From: Rhizobium rhizoryzae
GTDB taxonomy: Bacteria; Pseudomonadota; Alphaproteobacteria; Rhizobiales; Rhizobiaceae
Direction: 5' to 3'
Assembly (NCBI RefSeq): GCF_011046895.1
Contig: NZ_CP049250.1
Coordinates: 1,648,501-1,712,500, forward strand
DNA length: 64,000 nt
Positions 62,693 through 64,000 of this stretch are shown here, in pieces. How positions within the stretch are numbered: position 1 is the stretch's first letter; every line of letters begins with the position of its first letter. Made by a program: the position numbers and the translations under genes. Below the pieces are notes generated by a model. That model saw nothing but the letters and a program-made list of their open reading frames with translations. It was not told where the DNA came from and searched no databases.

Positions 62693-64000
62693 TCAATGCT
62701 CTTGTGACACCAGCCAGGTTACCGAACGCGGAGCAAACCCTTCCTCGGGCTGCGGGCGATCACCCAGCACCTCATTCCAGGCGCCTTCCGGCAGGCAGAT
62801 CTGCCGAACCTCGCTGGAGCGGTTAAAGACGATGGCCAGTTGCACATCCGTCTGTGTGTCACGATCCAGGGTTTGCAGCAGGATGGTCAGCTGTGTTCGT
62901 TCCGGCTGCTCCCAGTCGGCTATGGTCATCGGTTCGCCCAGTTCGTTCAGCCAGGTGATGTCGCCGTCGCCGTGAAAGAAATCGAGATCGGCAAAGGCTG
63001 AGAACCGGCGGCGGATGGCAGCGAGCTCCGCGGTATGCGCCAGCAACTCTTCATCGAGCGTCCTCCAGTCGAGCCAGGTGATCTCGTTATCCTGCGCATA
63101 GGCATTGTTGTTGCCCTGCTGGCTGCGTCCACCCTCATCGCCCGCCGTCAGCATGATGGTGCCGCGCGTTGAGAACAGAGTGGACAGAAGCGCCTTCACA
63201 TCGCGTTTGCGGCCTGACACCACGGCGGAAAGAGGGGTTGCGCCTTCGATGCCATTGTTCCACGAATGGTTCTCGTTGTGGCCATCACGGTTATCCTCGC
63301 CATTGGCCTCGTTATGCTTGTGGGCATAGGACACCAGATCCATCAGCGTGAACCCGTCATGGGCTGCAATGAAGTTTACCGTGCGCGTCTCGGTCTCTCC
63401 GTGGCTGGAAAAGATATCTGACGAGCCGGCCAGAGCATTGGCAAGCGTTCCGGTTTTCGAAGGATCGCCACGCCAATAGCAGCGCATGTCATCGCGGGCG
63501 CGGTCGTTCCATTCGAGGAAGGGTGTCGGGAAATTGCCGAGCTGATAGCCGCCGGGGCCAATGTCCCAAGGTTCGGCAATCAGAATCCGGTCAGCCAGAA
63601 GCTCGTCTTGCGTGATGGCCAGCAGCGTATCGCTATGGCGCGAAAAGCCCTCGTGACTGCGGCCCAGAATGGTGCCGAGATCGAAACGGAACCCATCGAC
63701 CCCCGCATTCAGAACGAAATGGCGAAGTGTGTCGACAATCATTCGCCGGACGGTTGGGTGGTCGCAGGTGATTGTGTTGCCGGTGCCCGTATCGTTGATC
63801 AACGCGCCCGGATTGTCCGGTTGATGCCGGTAGAGGCTCGGGTTATCCAAACCCCGGAAACTCAGGGTGGCGCCATAGCGATCGCTCTCGCCGGTGTGGT
63901 TGAAGACCAGATCAAGGATGACGCCAATGCCGTGGCGATGCAGTTCCGCAACCGTTTCGCTCAGTTCCGCCATGCCACCGGGAGCAAGCCGTGGATCGAG
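62693..64000 (-). CDS. glgX: Glycogen debranching enzyme GlgX, C-terminal part (5' end beyond the window)
   Basis: GH13 debranching enzyme that removes limit branches from glycogen. The visible 435 residues begin inside the catalytic barrel (LDPRLAPGGMAELSETV) and include VILDLVFNHTGE, GVDGFRFDLGTILGR (nucleophile Asp), LIAEPWDIGPGGYQLG (acid/base Glu) and FIAAHDGFTL. The frame is open to base 64000, so at least 200 N-terminal residues are missing. Full-length enzymes are about 650-700 aa. Confidence 0.95.
   Translation of the reverse strand, partial: LDPRLAPGGMAELSETVAELHRHGIGVILDLVFNHTGESDRYGATLSFRGLDNPSLYRHQPDNPGALINDTGTGNTITCDHPTVRRMIVDTLRHFVLNAGVDGFRFDLGTILGRSHEGFSRHSDTLLAITQDELLADRILIAEPWDIGPGGYQLGNFPTPFLEWNDRARDDMRCYWRGDPSKTGTLANALAGSSDIFSSHGETETRTVNFIAAHDGFTLMDLVSYAHKHNEANGEDNRDGHNENHSWNNGIEGATPLSAVVSGRKRDVKALLSTLFSTRGTIMLTAGDEGGRSQQGNNNAYAQDNEITWLDWRTLDEELLAHTAELAAIRRRFSAFADLDFFHGDGDITWLNELGEPMTIADWEQPERTQLTILLQTLDRDTQTDVQLAIVFNRSSEVRQICLPEGAWNEVLGDRPQPEEGFAPRSVTWLVSQEH

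Overview
The window looks like chromosomal (or chromid) DNA of a Rhizobiaceae alphaproteobacterium of the Agrobacterium/Rhizobium/Allorhizobium group. Supporting signs are a GH1 beta-glucosidase closely resembling Agrobacterium Abg, a SitAB manganese importer behind Mur-type boxes, a type III ornithine decarboxylase with a long speF-type leader, an aa3-type cytochrome oxidase subunit IV, the heterotetrameric sarcosine oxidase operon and high GC with strong GC3. About 57 protein genes are supported. I saw no rRNA, tRNA, CRISPR array, prophage or intact insertion sequence.

Layout. 1-9.6 kb: the sitA-sitB start of a Mn/Zn ABC importer (cut by the left edge), an unknown membrane-anchored protein, gltX-lysS, an SLC13 permease, TerC, and a TetR regulator facing an EmrAB-type drug efflux pair across two perfect operator palindromes. 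12.8-22.2 kb: carbohydrate block with a LacI regulator, xylB-xylA, a VOC protein, a sugar isomerase/Gfo-Idh pair and beta-glucosidase, followed by an EAL protein. 22.4-28.4 kb: signalling, with a CHASE4-GGDEF-EAL enzyme, TrhO (tRNA modification), and a periplasmic binding protein directly upstream of a chemoreceptor. 28.5-36.9 kb: overlapping CYTH/CHAD genes, eda, DUF533, GNAT plus a small membrane protein, DUF1007-NicO (nickel/cobalt), LysR, and ornithine decarboxylase with its leader RNA.

37-47 kb: GNAT, OmpW behind two tandem FNR/FixK-type boxes, a serine hydrolase, an SDR, a creatininase/CobW-GTPase/WD40 operon (probable zinc homeostasis), MarR, LacI plus 2-hydroxyacid dehydrogenase, and a PuuD-like amidotransferase. 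47-51.2 kb: a 269-bp MITE-like element with near-perfect 32-bp terminal inverted repeats, then a TRAP transporter for 2-oxoacid-like substrates whose binding protein and permeases converge on back-to-back terminators. 51.5-64 kb: cytochrome oxidase subunit IV, a TPR lipoprotein, rpsU, an enoyl/quinone reductase, soxBDAG, an HBM-type chemoreceptor after an AT-rich gap, a MaoC dehydratase and glgX (cut by the right edge).

Most of the window is ordinary housekeeping and catabolic sequence. The more notable items are regulatory or structural: the speF-type leader with a possible internal small ORF, the paired FNR boxes at ompW, the MITE, the binding-protein/chemoreceptor pair, and the creatininase-CobW-WD40 set with a Zur-like dyad. 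I did not find a clear, wholly new system. All function calls rest on reading motifs and family resemblance by eye; no database search was possible.
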